A stretch of DNA of 64,000 nt, from positions 21,077-85,076 of the forward strand of contig CAKRDZ010000010.1 of assembly GCA_934316845.1 (NCBI GenBank), in the 5' to 3' direction. The notes beneath the pieces are model-generated. The model did no database searches, was not told where the DNA came from, and saw nothing but the letters and a program-made list of their open reading frames with translations. The translations under genes were made by a program, and so were the position numbers. The first letter of the stretch is position 1. Every line of letters starts with the position of its first letter. This document shows positions 8,162 to 16,623 of the stretch, piece by piece. Source of the DNA: an uncultured Eubacterium sp. Its GTDB lineage: Bacteria > Bacillota > Clostridia > Lachnospirales > Lachnospiraceae.

Positions 8162-10273
8162 ATGAGCAAAATTAAGCGGCTTTTAAGTATATTTTTAACG
8201 CTTGTGTTGATCATCACATGCTTTCCAAACGAAAATGTCTTTGCCGAGGCAGAAGGAACGGAAAGTGACATTACAAAAAATCTTCCGATTGATCGAAGTT
8301 ACAAAATATCATCGGAAGAAGGACTAAAATCAACGAATGTATTAACAGATACTTATCCAAGATACGGGCATGGTACTTATTCTTATCTGGAAGAAATAGA
8401 AGAAGGTGGTTTCCGCCGTATCGAGGCACAGGATGGAAATGTATATATCCAGATATATAGTGCGGATTATAAGCTGCTTTCTACCAAAACGATCAAGTAT
8501 GCATTGCCAAAATTTGGTGGATATTTTAAAGGTAAAGATGCGCGCTATATCGTGTATGGAAAAAATAATCATGAATCGGATAGTACAGCGGAAGTTGTCC
8601 GGGTTGTCAAATACGATGATGACTGGAATGAACTTGGACAGTGCAGTATAATAAGTAAAAATGTATATGAGCCTTTTGCAGCCGGTAATGTGAGTATGAC
8701 GGAAAATGAGGGAATCCTTTATATCCATACGTCAAGACTGCTTTACTGGGATACGGTAAAAGATAAGGTAGAAATTCACCATCAGGCAAATCTTACCTAT
8801 GCGGTGGATGAAGACAGTATGGAATGTGTCATGAATGAAGCTCCTGGTGACTGGGTTTCCCATTCTTTTGCCCAATATATTCTTACAGATGGAGATTCTG
8901 TATACCGATTAGACCTTGGAGATGCCTATCCTCGTGCGATTAATCTCGTAAAAACGGTTGCTTACCGCCAGCCGGAGGATGAAAAGGCATGGTTTTTGAC
9001 TACAACGAGATATTTACTGTTACAAATTATAGGAGGCTTAGGTGATAATTATACCGGTGTATCAATGGGAGGTTTTGAACTTATGGGGGATACGCTCATC
9101 ACTGCCGGCTCTTCTATCGTTCAGGATTCATCTGTTACAAAAGTTGCGAATCAGGATACATACAGAAACATCTTTGTACTTACCATGGATAAGGACTGTA
9201 ATTCGGGAGCCAGTTTTAAGTGGATTACCGATTATAAAGAAGAGGATGGAATCCGCATTTTAAATCCACAGTTAATAAAGGTAAAAGATGGATGTTATAT
9301 ATTCTGGGAAGAATATTACGCAGAACGAGACAGAAACTTCTGGGTGACAAGAGTTGCAAAACTCAAGGAGGATGGAAGTCTCGATGGCAAAATCCACAAG
9401 ATTCATGCCAGATTGTCAAACTGTCGGCCAATTGTGACATCGGATGATCATTTTATCTGGTATTCAACCATGGATTCAACGCCGACATTTTACTCTCTTG
9501 ATATGAATCGACTGGATGATTATGATTTTAACGGACGTATATTTGCAGACCAGTTTGAAATAAAACTTTCACAGTATACGTACACAGAAATCAATGATCC
9601 ATCAAGAATGCATGCTTTTAAGCCGGACGTGACGGTGTATTATGAGGGCGAAAAGTTAGTATATGGACAAGATTACACTTATAGGTATGAAGATAATTAC
9701 ACACAGGGAACTGCTTATGTAGATGTGACAGGAAAAGATTTCTTTGTAGGAACACAGAGAGTTTCATTCCAAATTCTGCCGGCAGAGGAAGATCCGCCGT
9801 ATCAGGAACCGTCCTGGACAAGTAAACCGGGCACAACCAGCAAACCTGGTTCAACAATCCGGCCGACGGTAACCAAAAAACCAACGGCAATGATCCGGCC
9901 GACAGCAACCGGAAAACCAACGACAATCAATACAGGCAGCAATACTGACACCGGTAATAACAGCAGCAGTGTAACTTCCGCCACACCTCAAAAGGTAAAG
10001 GGCGTAAGAGTTTCCAATCTGAAAGGGAAAAAAGCCGTAGTATCCTGGTACAAACAGGAAGAAATGTCCGGTTATCAGATACAGTATGCGCTTAATAAAA
10101 AGTTTACCAAAGGCAAAAAGAAGTTGTCAGCATCCCGGTCTTCGGCTTTCCGGATAATAACCAAGCTGAAGAAAAAGACGTATTATTTCCGTGTGCGGAC
10201 TTACAAATATTCCGGCGGAAGCAGGATTTATGGCACATGGAGTAAAAGGGTAAAGATCAAGATAAGAAAATAA
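8162..10273 (+). CDS. secreted protein with a C-terminal fibronectin-III-like domain
   Basis: A 703-residue protein with a signal peptide (about 1-28, ending near VFAEA). Residues about 55-450 form a long beta-rich region with repeated YD/W strands that could be propeller-like. A small Ig-like segment (about 460-540) follows, then a Pro/Thr/Lys linker (about 545-590) and a C-terminal fibronectin type III-like domain (about 600-703). No catalytic motif or LPXTG anchor is seen. It starts 22 bases after purO and ends 35 bases before the AICAR formyltransferase gene, so it lies in the purine operon although nothing suggests a purine role. A ligand or adhesion role is only a guess. Confidence 0.7.
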   Translation: MSKIKRLLSIFLTLVLIITCFPNENVFAEAEGTESDITKNLPIDRSYKISSEEGLKSTNVLTDTYPRYGHGTYSYLEEIEEGGFRRIEAQDGNVYIQIYSADYKLLSTKTIKYALPKFGGYFKGKDARYIVYGKNNHESDSTAEVVRVVKYDDDWNELGQCSIISKNVYEPFAAGNVSMTENEGILYIHTSRLLYWDTVKDKVEIHHQANLTYAVDEDSMECVMNEAPGDWVSHSFAQYILTDGDSVYRLDLGDAYPRAINLVKTVAYRQPEDEKAWFLTTTRYLLLQIIGGLGDNYTGVSMGGFELMGDTLITAGSSIVQDSSVTKVANQDTYRNIFVLTMDKDCNSGASFKWITDYKEEDGIRILNPQLIKVKDGCYIFWEEYYAERDRNFWVTRVAKLKEDGSLDGKIHKIHARLSNCRPIVTSDDHFIWYSTMDSTPTFYSLDMNRLDDYDFNGRIFADQFEIKLSQYTYTEINDPSRMHAFKPDVTVYYEGEKLVYGQDYTYRYEDNYTQGTAYVDVTGKDFFVGTQRVSFQILPAEEDPPYQEPSWTSKPGTTSKPGSTIRPTVTKKPTAMIRPTATGKPTTINTGSNTDTGNNSSSVTSATPQKVKGVRVSNLKGKKAVVSWYKQEEMSGYQIQYALNKKFTKGKKKLSASRSSAFRIITKLKKKTYYFRVRTYKYSGGSRIYGTWSKRVKIKIRK

Positions 10274-10308
10274 ACTAAAAAATAAATAGCAAAGAAAGGA
10301 CGTAACCG

Positions 10309-11487
10309 ATGAAAGAATTAGAATTAAAGTATGGCTGTAACCCAAACCAGAAACCATCCCGTATCTACATGGAGAATGGCGAGCTGCCGATCAAAGTATT
10401 AAATGGAAAACCGGGATATATCAACTTCCTGGATGCCTTTAATGGCTGGCAGTTAGTAAAAGAATTGAAGAAGGCGACCGGACTTCCGGCAGCAACTTCT
10501 TTCAAACACGTATCTCCGGCAGGTGCTGCGGTAGGACTTCCACTGAGTGAAGTAGAGTCAAAGATCTACTGGGTTGATGATCTTGGAGAATTGTCTCCGC
10601 TTGCCAGCGCTTATGCGCGTGCCAGAGGCGCAGACCGTATGTCTTCCTATGGAGACTTTATTGCGCTGTCTGATGTATGTGATGTATCTGCTGCCAAATT
10701 GATCAAGAGAGAATTTTCTGACGGAATCATTGCGCCGGGTTATGAACCGGAAGCACTGGAACTGTTGAAAGAAAAGAAAAAGGGAAGTTATGCGATCATT
10801 GAGATTGATCCAAATTACGAGCCGGCTCCGATCGAACACAAAGAAGTATATGGTGTGACATTTGAGCAGGGACGCAATGAATTGAATATTGACAAAGATT
10901 TCTTCAATAACATTGTGACGGAAAATAAAGAACTTCCAGATTCTGCCAAAATTGATATGGCAATTGCAATGATTACATTGAAATATACACAGTCTAATTC
11001 TGTATGTTTTGTAAAAGGCGGTCAGGCAATCGGTATCGGTGCCGGACAGCAGTCTCGTATCCACTGTACAAGACTTGCCGGAAGCAAAGCAGATAACTGG
11101 CTTCTCCGTCAGTCACCACAAGTTCTCAATCTTCCATTCAAAGAAGGGTTGAAACGTGCAGAGCGTGATAACGCAATCGATAATTACATCGGTGAAGATT
11201 ATCTCGATGTCATCGGAGATGGCTGCTGGGAGAAATATTTCACAGAGAAACCGCCGGTATTTGAAAAAGCGGAAAAGGAAAAATGGCTGAAAGAATATGC
11301 CAAAGATGTTACACTTGGTTCCGATGCATTCTTCCCATTTGATGATAATATCGAAAGAGCTTACCGCAGCGGAGTAAAATACATCGCACAGCCGGGTGGA
11401 TCGATCCGCGACCAGGATTGTATTGATGCATGTAACCGTCACGGAATGGTTATGAGTTTCACAGGAATCCGCCTGTTCCACCACTAA
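10309..11487 (+). CDS. purH: phosphoribosylaminoimidazolecarboxamide (AICAR) formyltransferase, single-domain
   Basis: A 392-residue protein that transfers a formyl group from 10-formyl-tetrahydrofolate to AICAR. It begins directly with the transformylase region (LKYGCNPNQKPSRIY, then TSFKHVSPAGAAVG) and lacks the N-terminal MGS-like cyclohydrolase domain of ordinary PurH. The lysine-histidine pair in SFKHVSPAG is the family's catalytic signature. The missing activity is supplied by PurO upstream. Its substrate ZMP is the ligand of the operon riboswitch. AAAGGACG precedes the ATG. Confidence 0.92.
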   Translation: MKELELKYGCNPNQKPSRIYMENGELPIKVLNGKPGYINFLDAFNGWQLVKELKKATGLPAATSFKHVSPAGAAVGLPLSEVESKIYWVDDLGELSPLASAYARARGADRMSSYGDFIALSDVCDVSAAKLIKREFSDGIIAPGYEPEALELLKEKKKGSYAIIEIDPNYEPAPIEHKEVYGVTFEQGRNELNIDKDFFNNIVTENKELPDSAKIDMAIAMITLKYTQSNSVCFVKGGQAIGIGAGQQSRIHCTRLAGSKADNWLLRQSPQVLNLPFKEGLKRAERDNAIDNYIGEDYLDVIGDGCWEKYFTEKPPVFEKAEKEKWLKEYAKDVTLGSDAFFPFDDNIERAYRSGVKYIAQPGGSIRDQDCIDACNRHGMVMSFTGIRLFHH

Positions 11488-11505
11488 AAAATTTGATAAC
11501 AATTC

Positions 11506-11546
11506 AGGGCTTCCCACCATGTCATCTGCATGGACGGGAAGCCCTT
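11506..11546. terminator. hairpin terminator between convergent operons
   Basis: AGGGCTTCCC (11506-11515) pairs with GGGAAGCCCT (11536-11545). A short T-rich stretch follows on the plus strand, so it probably ends the purine operon. Confidence 0.7.
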
Positions 11547-11549
11547 GTA

Positions 11550-11756
11550 TTATCGAAAAAGTACGCAGTTTCCGCATTCACGATAATAGCGGATGCGCTT
11601 TTCCAAAGCCGCGCGGTCACAGCCGAGTTTTCTGCTGAGACAATCCAGACAGAGAAATTCCGTTGCGGTGCGGTTTACCAGCTTCATGTAAATTGCTTTT
11701 TCATCGCTCGTCAAGCGGGCGTCACAGGTCATACAAGTTTTGTGAAAATTTTCCAT
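11550..11756 (-). CDS. small zinc-finger-like protein coupled to the GH27 gene
   Basis: A 68-residue protein starting MENFHKTCMTCD. It has three CxxC pairs (CMTC, CLDC, CGNC) plus a further cysteine, enough for one or two zinc sites. Its ATG overlaps the TAA stop of the alpha-galactosidase gene (TAATG), so translation is probably coupled. The family is not recognised. DNA-binding or structural zinc roles are both possible. Confidence 0.6.
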   Translation of the reverse strand: MENFHKTCMTCDARLTSDEKAIYMKLVNRTATEFLCLDCLSRKLGCDRAALEKRIRYYRECGNCVLFR

Positions 11757-12919
11757 TAACAAACAACCACCTTTGCTCTTACAACGACACAGTCGCATGA
11801 TGGAACCGTGATGGCAAACCGCTCTTTATAAGTTCCAATGTCTTTATGAGCAAAGCAGTCATAGAGAGAAAGTGCGACACCGGAAGCATAAGAAATACCG
11901 ATGTCCCAAAACTGCAAAGTCAGTTCCCTGGCGGTGTCAGACAGATTAAATAGACCGATGGCAACATCTCCGTCTGTCAATGCTTTCACCAGTACAAACG
12001 CATCATTTTCATGGAACCACTGAGGCTCTACTTTTACACGGTAGGCACCGCGGGCTTCCGGATCCTGGTTGATCGCAAGAAGATCTTTATTTTGCAGAAG
12101 ATTTCGCGTGAAATCATCGGCTTTTCGGATATCACAGCCAATCATAAGCGGAGATCCCATCATGCACCACAAAGCGAAATGAGTTTTATACTGGGTATCG
12201 GTGCAGCCACCAATGCTGCCGATAAAGTCGTCATTGCTCCCACCGTGCATACCTGTGACAAGCATATCCATATCATTATGACAATAATTTCCAGTAAAAC
12301 ATTCTTTATCAATCTGCGAAAGTGCAATTTTACAGATGGATTCCCAATTGTCCTGGATATCCGGAGTAGAGCGGTACGAGTGGGCGCCGGATTCGCGGAT
12401 CCAATGCTGGACATCATCTTCTCCCCAGTTGCAGGCAGAAAAAAGGATATCACGACCGCAGTTTTTCAGGGCAAGACTCATACGTTTGTACAAGAGTTCG
12501 CCGGACATTTGGCGCGGTTTAAAACAATAATCATATTTGAGATAATCGACGTCCCAGCCGGCAAACTGTGCGGCATCCTGAAATTCGTGTTCAAAACTTC
12601 CGGGATAACCGGCGCAGGTATGCGTGCCCGCGCAGGAATACATACCAAATTTCAATCCTTTTGCATGGATGTAATCGGCGACGGCTTTCATACCGTGTGG
12701 AAATTTTTTCGGATCAGCGACAAGATTGCCGTCTTTGTCACGCTCGCGTAGACTCCAGCAGTCGTCGATTACAATATATTCGTAGCCGGCATCTTTATAG
12801 CCATTTTCGACAAAGCAGTCGGCAACTTCTTTGATCAGCGTCTCATTAATATCCCACGTAAATGTGTTCCAGGAATTCCAGCCAAGAGCCGGAAGAAATC
12901 CTAATGTGTTATTGTTCAT
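11756..12919 (-). CDS. alpha-galactosidase, glycoside hydrolase family 27
   Basis: A 387-residue cytoplasmic enzyme (no signal peptide) that should cleave alpha-1,6-galactosyl residues from raffinose-type sugars or galactomannan oligosaccharides. GH27 landmarks are LGWNSWNTF at 12-20, IDDCW at 51-55, nucleophile D130 in YLKYDYC and acid/base D187 in RSTPDIQDNW. The start MNNNTLG at 12919 follows AGGAGG. The AraC-type regulator gene ends upstream on the same strand, suggesting a regulator-enzyme operon. Confidence 0.92.
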   Translation of the reverse strand: MNNNTLGFLPALGWNSWNTFTWDINETLIKEVADCFVENGYKDAGYEYIVIDDCWSLRERDKDGNLVADPKKFPHGMKAVADYIHAKGLKFGMYSCAGTHTCAGYPGSFEHEFQDAAQFAGWDVDYLKYDYCFKPRQMSGELLYKRMSLALKNCGRDILFSACNWGEDDVQHWIRESGAHSYRSTPDIQDNWESICKIALSQIDKECFTGNYCHNDMDMLVTGMHGGSNDDFIGSIGGCTDTQYKTHFALWCMMGSPLMIGCDIRKADDFTRNLLQNKDLLAINQDPEARGAYRVKVEPQWFHENDAFVLVKALTDGDVAIGLFNLSDTARELTLQFWDIGISYASGVALSLYDCFAHKDIGTYKERFAITVPSCDCVVVRAKVVVC

Positions 12920-12929
12920 AAGAACCTCC

Positions 12930-13757
12930 TTATAGATTTTTTTTACGATATTCGCTCGGTGATAATCCCGTTTCTCTTTTAAAAAATTTTGAAAAAGAAA
13001 ATGGGTCATTATAGCCGACAGAATAGGCGACATTTTGCACAGAAATAGAACTGTCTTTGAGCAACTCTTTTGCTTTATTCATGCGGAAAGACAAAAGGTA
13101 TTCCTGGGGTGTCATATCGGTTGCATTTTTAAATAATTTACTAAGATAAGAGCGGTCTAAGCCGCAATGTTTGGCGATTTCACTGATACGAATAGGCTCG
13201 CTGTATTTTTGTGATATATAGTTGATAACCTTGCGTAAATATTTTAAAGAGTTATCTATTTCAAAAGAGGATGCCTGCTTCGGAGTATCTTGTATCATGT
13301 ATTCAAATAGAAGATAAAATTGTGACATACAATAACAATTTTTGTCAGAATTTGTCAAAATATTATTGAGGCACACTCCGATGTTTAATCCGTTGGTAAC
13401 GGGAGTAAAAACAGGATTTTCTTTCGTAATACCACATTTTGTCAGTAATTCTTCCACTTTATTTCCCTGAAACTGAATCCATATATAATTCCACGGTGTT
13501 TTGGCATCTGCTTCATAATATCCGAGCGTACCTGCCGGGATGACAAATGCCTGTTCCGCTGTCACAGGGTATTCCTGATCATTCATGTAGAGCGTTCCAC
13601 TGCCCTCATAAATGTAATGCAGTATATATAAATCACGTATGATGGGACCATATCCGTAAGAAGGATTACACTTTTGACAGCCGACCTCATAGAGACGCAG
13701 ATCCTCATAAGAGTCAAAATTGAAAAAGTAAACTTCATCGTAAGTTCGGACAGCCAT
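12930..13757 (-). CDS. AraC family transcriptional regulator
   Basis: A 275-residue regulator with an N-terminal cupin-like sensor (IYEGSGTLYMNDQEYPV, then IPAGTLGYYEA) and a C-terminal pair of helix-turn-helices (ISEIAKHCGLDRSYLSKLF and VQNVAYSVGYNDPFSFSKFF). It resembles MsmR/RafR-type regulators of oligosaccharide genes. The start at 13757 (MAVRTYDE) has AAGGAGGG upstream. It lies directly upstream of the GH27 gene with only 10 bases between, so it probably activates that operon in response to an alpha-galactoside. Confidence 0.88.
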   Translation of the reverse strand: MAVRTYDEVYFFNFDSYEDLRLYEVGCQKCNPSYGYGPIIRDLYILHYIYEGSGTLYMNDQEYPVTAEQAFVIPAGTLGYYEADAKTPWNYIWIQFQGNKVEELLTKCGITKENPVFTPVTNGLNIGVCLNNILTNSDKNCYCMSQFYLLFEYMIQDTPKQASSFEIDNSLKYLRKVINYISQKYSEPIRISEIAKHCGLDRSYLSKLFKNATDMTPQEYLLSFRMNKAKELLKDSSISVQNVAYSVGYNDPFSFSKFFKRETGLSPSEYRKKNL

Positions 13758-14017
13758 CGTAATCCCTCCTTGTAATGTCAATGTTGCATTAAGTGTACCA
13801 TTGTGCAGGGTATCGTGTCAAGAAAATGGGATGGAAAAAAGCGTTGCTGATTCCCATCCCGGTTTTGGGTATGCTGTACGAGTATCGTATCGTTCATACT
13901 CGCTCCTTCTACTGTGGATGACTGTATATTATGCCTACGAAGGATATGAATACATCATAAAACAGAAGGAAAATAAATGCCATGTGTAAATGCAAAGTAA
14001 ACATGGAAAAATGTGAA

Positions 14018-14065
14018 AAGTACCTAAAATAGGTACTTCCCAAAAGATGGAAAAGAGTGTATAAT
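14018..14065 (+). promoter_or_regulatory. promoter and palindromic operator of the agrA-agrC operon
   Basis: A perfect inverted repeat (AAGTACCT, five bases, AGGTACTT; 14018-14038) abuts and overlaps the -35 element TTCCCA (14037-14042). TATAAT follows after 17 bases (14060-14065). An operator for a dimeric regulator is likely. The rest of the 13758-14118 gap holds nothing else I can support. Confidence 0.6.
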
Positions 14066-14118
14066 AAAATTAAAAGTGATGCAATAGTTACAACGTACGA
14101 GTGAGAAGGATGATTTGT

Positions 14119-14832
14119 ATGAAAATTGCAATATGTGACGATGATAATGGAGCATGTCAGGAATTGAAGAAAATATTGAAAAATGTTTTGTATGAGAATT
14201 TTGACATACATATATATAATGAGGGAGAAGGGTTATTAAAAGATTTTTCCAATGGGTATATTTTCGATATCATTTATCTGGATATTGAACTGCCCAGACT
14301 AAATGGAGTGGAAGTTGGTCAAGTATTGCGTGAACAAGTAGAAAAACAGAATCTGGATCTTATATTTATCTCACAGAAAAGCAGTTACTGTGAGCAGCTT
14401 TTTGATCTGGAGCCGAGAAGATTTTACCGCAAACCATTTGACCGGGAAAGAATCACAAGGGATTTAAAAATATTGCTCAAAGAACATACTGCGCACAGAC
14501 AGAGTATATGGTATGAAGAAGATGGCAGAGAATACCGTCTGTTTTTGCAGGATGTTTTATATATGGAAGCAGAAAGTAAAAAAATAACAGTGTATGATAA
14601 AGAGGGAAACAAAATAGTCATAAAGAAGACGTTAAATGAGTGGGAGGAGGCTTTTAAAAAAGAACATTTTGTGCGGTGTCACAGATCATTTATTGTAAAT
14701 TTGAATTATGTGAAAGCATTTTCGCGTAAAGAATTTGAAATGATCAATGGTGCAAAGGTACCGATCGGACGCAAGTATGAAAAAGCGACAAGAGAAATTT
14801 GGAACCTGCATAAGCTGGAGGAAGAAGAATGA
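14119..14832 (+). CDS. LytTR-type response regulator (AgrA-like)
   Basis: A 237-residue regulator. The receiver domain covers residues 1-120, with the acidic pocket in CDDD (6-9) and phosphoacceptor D55 in IIYLDIELP. A LytTR DNA-binding domain covers about 135-235 (FVRCHRSFIVNLNYV). The start MKIAICDDD at 14119 is preceded by GAAGGA. It overlaps the kinase gene by 4 bases (ATGA). Two sites with LytTR-type spacing lie downstream, before agrD and agrB, and are its likely targets. Confidence 0.9.
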   Translation: MKIAICDDDNGACQELKKILKNVLYENFDIHIYNEGEGLLKDFSNGYIFDIIYLDIELPRLNGVEVGQVLREQVEKQNLDLIFISQKSSYCEQLFDLEPRRFYRKPFDRERITRDLKILLKEHTAHRQSIWYEEDGREYRLFLQDVLYMEAESKKITVYDKEGNKIVIKKTLNEWEEAFKKEHFVRCHRSFIVNLNYVKAFSRKEFEMINGAKVPIGRKYEKATREIWNLHKLEEEE

Positions 14833-16094
14833 TATTTGAGATAACGTTTATCATAGCGAGTTTATTTCAAACGTATATATTTTACCTGTTTGGTGCGTGT
14901 TTTTATAAAGAAAAGGCAGAAACGAAAAGGGTTCTTGGTGGATGTGCTGTCTTTTTTGTGGTAACAACGAGTACATATTTGATTTTTAATGTACCGCTTT
15001 TAAATTTGGTGTCTGCTTTAATAAGCGCTTTTTGTATGATTTATTATATTCATAGAGGAAAAATACAAAAAGCAATATTAGTTATGGTCTTAACTATGTG
15101 CATAATGGTTGTTTCTGAAACTGTATTGGCAGTATGTGTCGGTGCAGTTAGAAGAAGTGCAATCCGACAAAACGGATATTATAATTCGGTCTTTGTTGCA
15201 CTGCTTTTACCTATGATACAGTATTTAATTGTTATGATTATAAGAAACTTTGCAAGTTTAAAAGACGATGAAATAATGTCTAAATCGTATTGGGTGATTA
15301 CAATAGTTCTTCCACTTATTACGACAACGTTTATTATTATTTTGTATACAGAAGCAATTATGCCATTGATTTTTTTGTTAATATGCGGGGTACTTTTGAT
15401 AATAATAAATTTTATGACGATTTATCTGTATGACAATACCATCCGAAATATGCAGGCGCGGAAAGAAAAGGAAGTTCTGGAAGTACAGAACCTTTGCCAG
15501 CAGAAGCAGGCAGAATCCATGCAAAATGTGATGGAGCAGATTCGTGGAGAACGCCATGACTTTTATAAACATCTTTCTTCTCTTCGGCAGATGCTTATAC
15601 AGGAACAGTATCCAGGTGCGAGAAAATATGTTGATGAATTGTGTGAAGAAAGAAATGCCATCTCGGCAAAAATAATTGCCGATACCGGAAATTATACACT
15701 GGATAGTATATTGAATTACGAATACGAGAGAGCAAAAGCATATGATATAGAGATTTCCTATGATTGTGAAATTCCGAAAGAACTGGAACTTTCGCCAAAA
15801 GATATGAGCATTATCCTGATGAATCTTTTGGATAATGCGATTGAAGCTGTCCGCAAAGAAGAGGAAAAGAAGATTACGTGCAAAATCGTGTATCGGAAAC
15901 CTCAGCTGCTGATCCGGGTAACGAATCCATGTACCGGAGAAACGGGAACACTTGGTAAGACTACCAAAAAGAATGCGGTAGAACATGGATATGGATTAAA
16001 AAATGTTGAAAAAGTGACGGATCAATATCTGGGAACGATGAAGGTAGAGAGGAAAAAGGATGAATTTGATGTCAAAATAGGGCTGAATTTATAA
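14829..16094 (+). CDS. AgrC-like sensor histidine kinase
   Basis: A 421-residue kinase with about six N-terminal membrane helices (residues 1-205), a coiled linker, a phosphoacceptor region ERHDFYKHLSSLR (H243) and a GHKL ATPase domain with N box NLLDNAIEAV and a GYGLKNV G box. This is the AgrC class that senses cyclic peptide autoinducers from outside the cell. It overlaps the response regulator gene and is followed by the agrD gene, which supports the assignment. Confidence 0.9.
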   Translation: MIFEITFIIASLFQTYIFYLFGACFYKEKAETKRVLGGCAVFFVVTTSTYLIFNVPLLNLVSALISAFCMIYYIHRGKIQKAILVMVLTMCIMVVSETVLAVCVGAVRRSAIRQNGYYNSVFVALLLPMIQYLIVMIIRNFASLKDDEIMSKSYWVITIVLPLITTTFIIILYTEAIMPLIFLLICGVLLIIINFMTIYLYDNTIRNMQARKEKEVLEVQNLCQQKQAESMQNVMEQIRGERHDFYKHLSSLRQMLIQEQYPGARKYVDELCEERNAISAKIIADTGNYTLDSILNYEYERAKAYDIEISYDCEIPKELELSPKDMSIILMNLLDNAIEAVRKEEEKKITCKIVYRKPQLLIRVTNPCTGETGTLGKTTKKNAVEHGYGLKNVEKVTDQYLGTMKVERKKDEFDVKIGLNL

Positions 16095-16099
16095 AAATA

Positions 16100-16168
16100 T
16101 TGTCGTCTATCCTCAAATTGTTGTCGTCTGTCGCGATTTTCGTTTTTGGAAGAAATTTGTGATATACT
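16100..16168 (+). promoter_or_regulatory. LytTR operator and promoter of agrD
   Basis: Two direct repeats, TTGTCGTCTATC (16100-16111) and TTGTCGTCTGTC (16121-16132), are 21 bases apart, which is the spacing bound by LytTR dimers such as AgrA. A -10 element TATACT lies at 16163-16168 and the -35 is poor, as expected for an activated promoter. The same block recurs at 17947-18015. Confidence 0.75.
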
Positions 16169-16266
16169 GATGCATACACAGGTCATCCAACTTCGCCGGG
16201 TGATCTGGTATACTTCGGTATGTCACATTTTTTTGGCGAAAAAAAGGAAAAGGAGGGACATAAAAC

Positions 16267-16425
16267 ATGAGAAAGGGACTGATCACAAAACTGATGGTGA
16301 GCCTGTCAACCGTGATGGCATCTTTGGCACTTGTAGTAATATCCGGATTGACAAATTCTACGTGTTTATATTTCCTGTACCAGCCGGAATTACCGGAAGG
16401 TGCGGAAAAACTGCGTCGTAGATAA
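16267..16425 (+). CDS. agrD: AgrD-like cyclic lactone autoinducer peptide precursor
   Basis: A 52-residue precursor with an amphipathic N-terminal leader, a core NSTCLYFL and an acidic tail YQPELPEGAEKL. Aligned by eye to staphylococcal AgrD, STC-LYFL takes the place of STC-DFIM, and the tail matches the DEVEVPKELTQL-type recognition tail. I predict a thiolactone joining the Cys to the Leu four residues later. AAAAGGAGGG precedes the ATG. It was too small to be noticed by length alone. AgrB, which would process it, is encoded at 18109. Confidence 0.85.
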   Translation: MRKGLITKLMVSLSTVMASLALVVISGLTNSTCLYFLYQPELPEGAEKLRRR

Positions 16426-16426
16426 A

Positions 16427-16540
16427 GGGTAAAGCAGCTTGAAAAAAGACCGGTAACGGGCATGATAAGGTGTGGATTTTCAACTTAGGGATCCTTTTCA
16501 TGCCTGTTTCCGGTCTTTTATGTGAAGTTAATATGACATA
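16427..16540 (+). pseudogene. remnant of a second agrB gene
   Basis: The bases after agrD match two separate parts of the intact agrB gene. GGGTAAAGCAGCTTG and the following CGGTAACGGGCATGATAAG correspond to the agrB start (18106 onward), but with TAA in place of the GTG start. GGGATCCTTTTCATGC and CCGGTCTTTTATG correspond to agrB around 18222-18258. The part between has been deleted. It codes for nothing useful. Confidence 0.7.
16442..16519 (+). terminator. long hairpin terminator of agrD
   Basis: AAAAAAGACCGG with the following AACGGGCATGATAAGG pairs with CCTTTTCATGCCTGTT and CCGGTCTTTT, giving an imperfect stem of about 25 bp ending in T residues. It lies wholly inside the agrB remnant. 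Confidence 0.7.
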
Positions 16541-16623
16541 GTCTTTCATGATTTTCCTCTTATTGACAAATTGGGAGAAGAGAGTTATTATCTAAATACA
16601 TTATATAATAAGGAGGGTCTTTT

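Noticed and set aside
13801..13989. Small plus-strand frame between the AraC gene and the agr promoter
   Set aside because: There is no ribosome-binding site, and two frames are equally open. I see no support for a gene.
15378..15986. 202-codon minus-strand frame within the AgrC-like kinase gene
   Set aside because: It is antisense to the kinase catalytic motifs and has no ribosome-binding site or domain.
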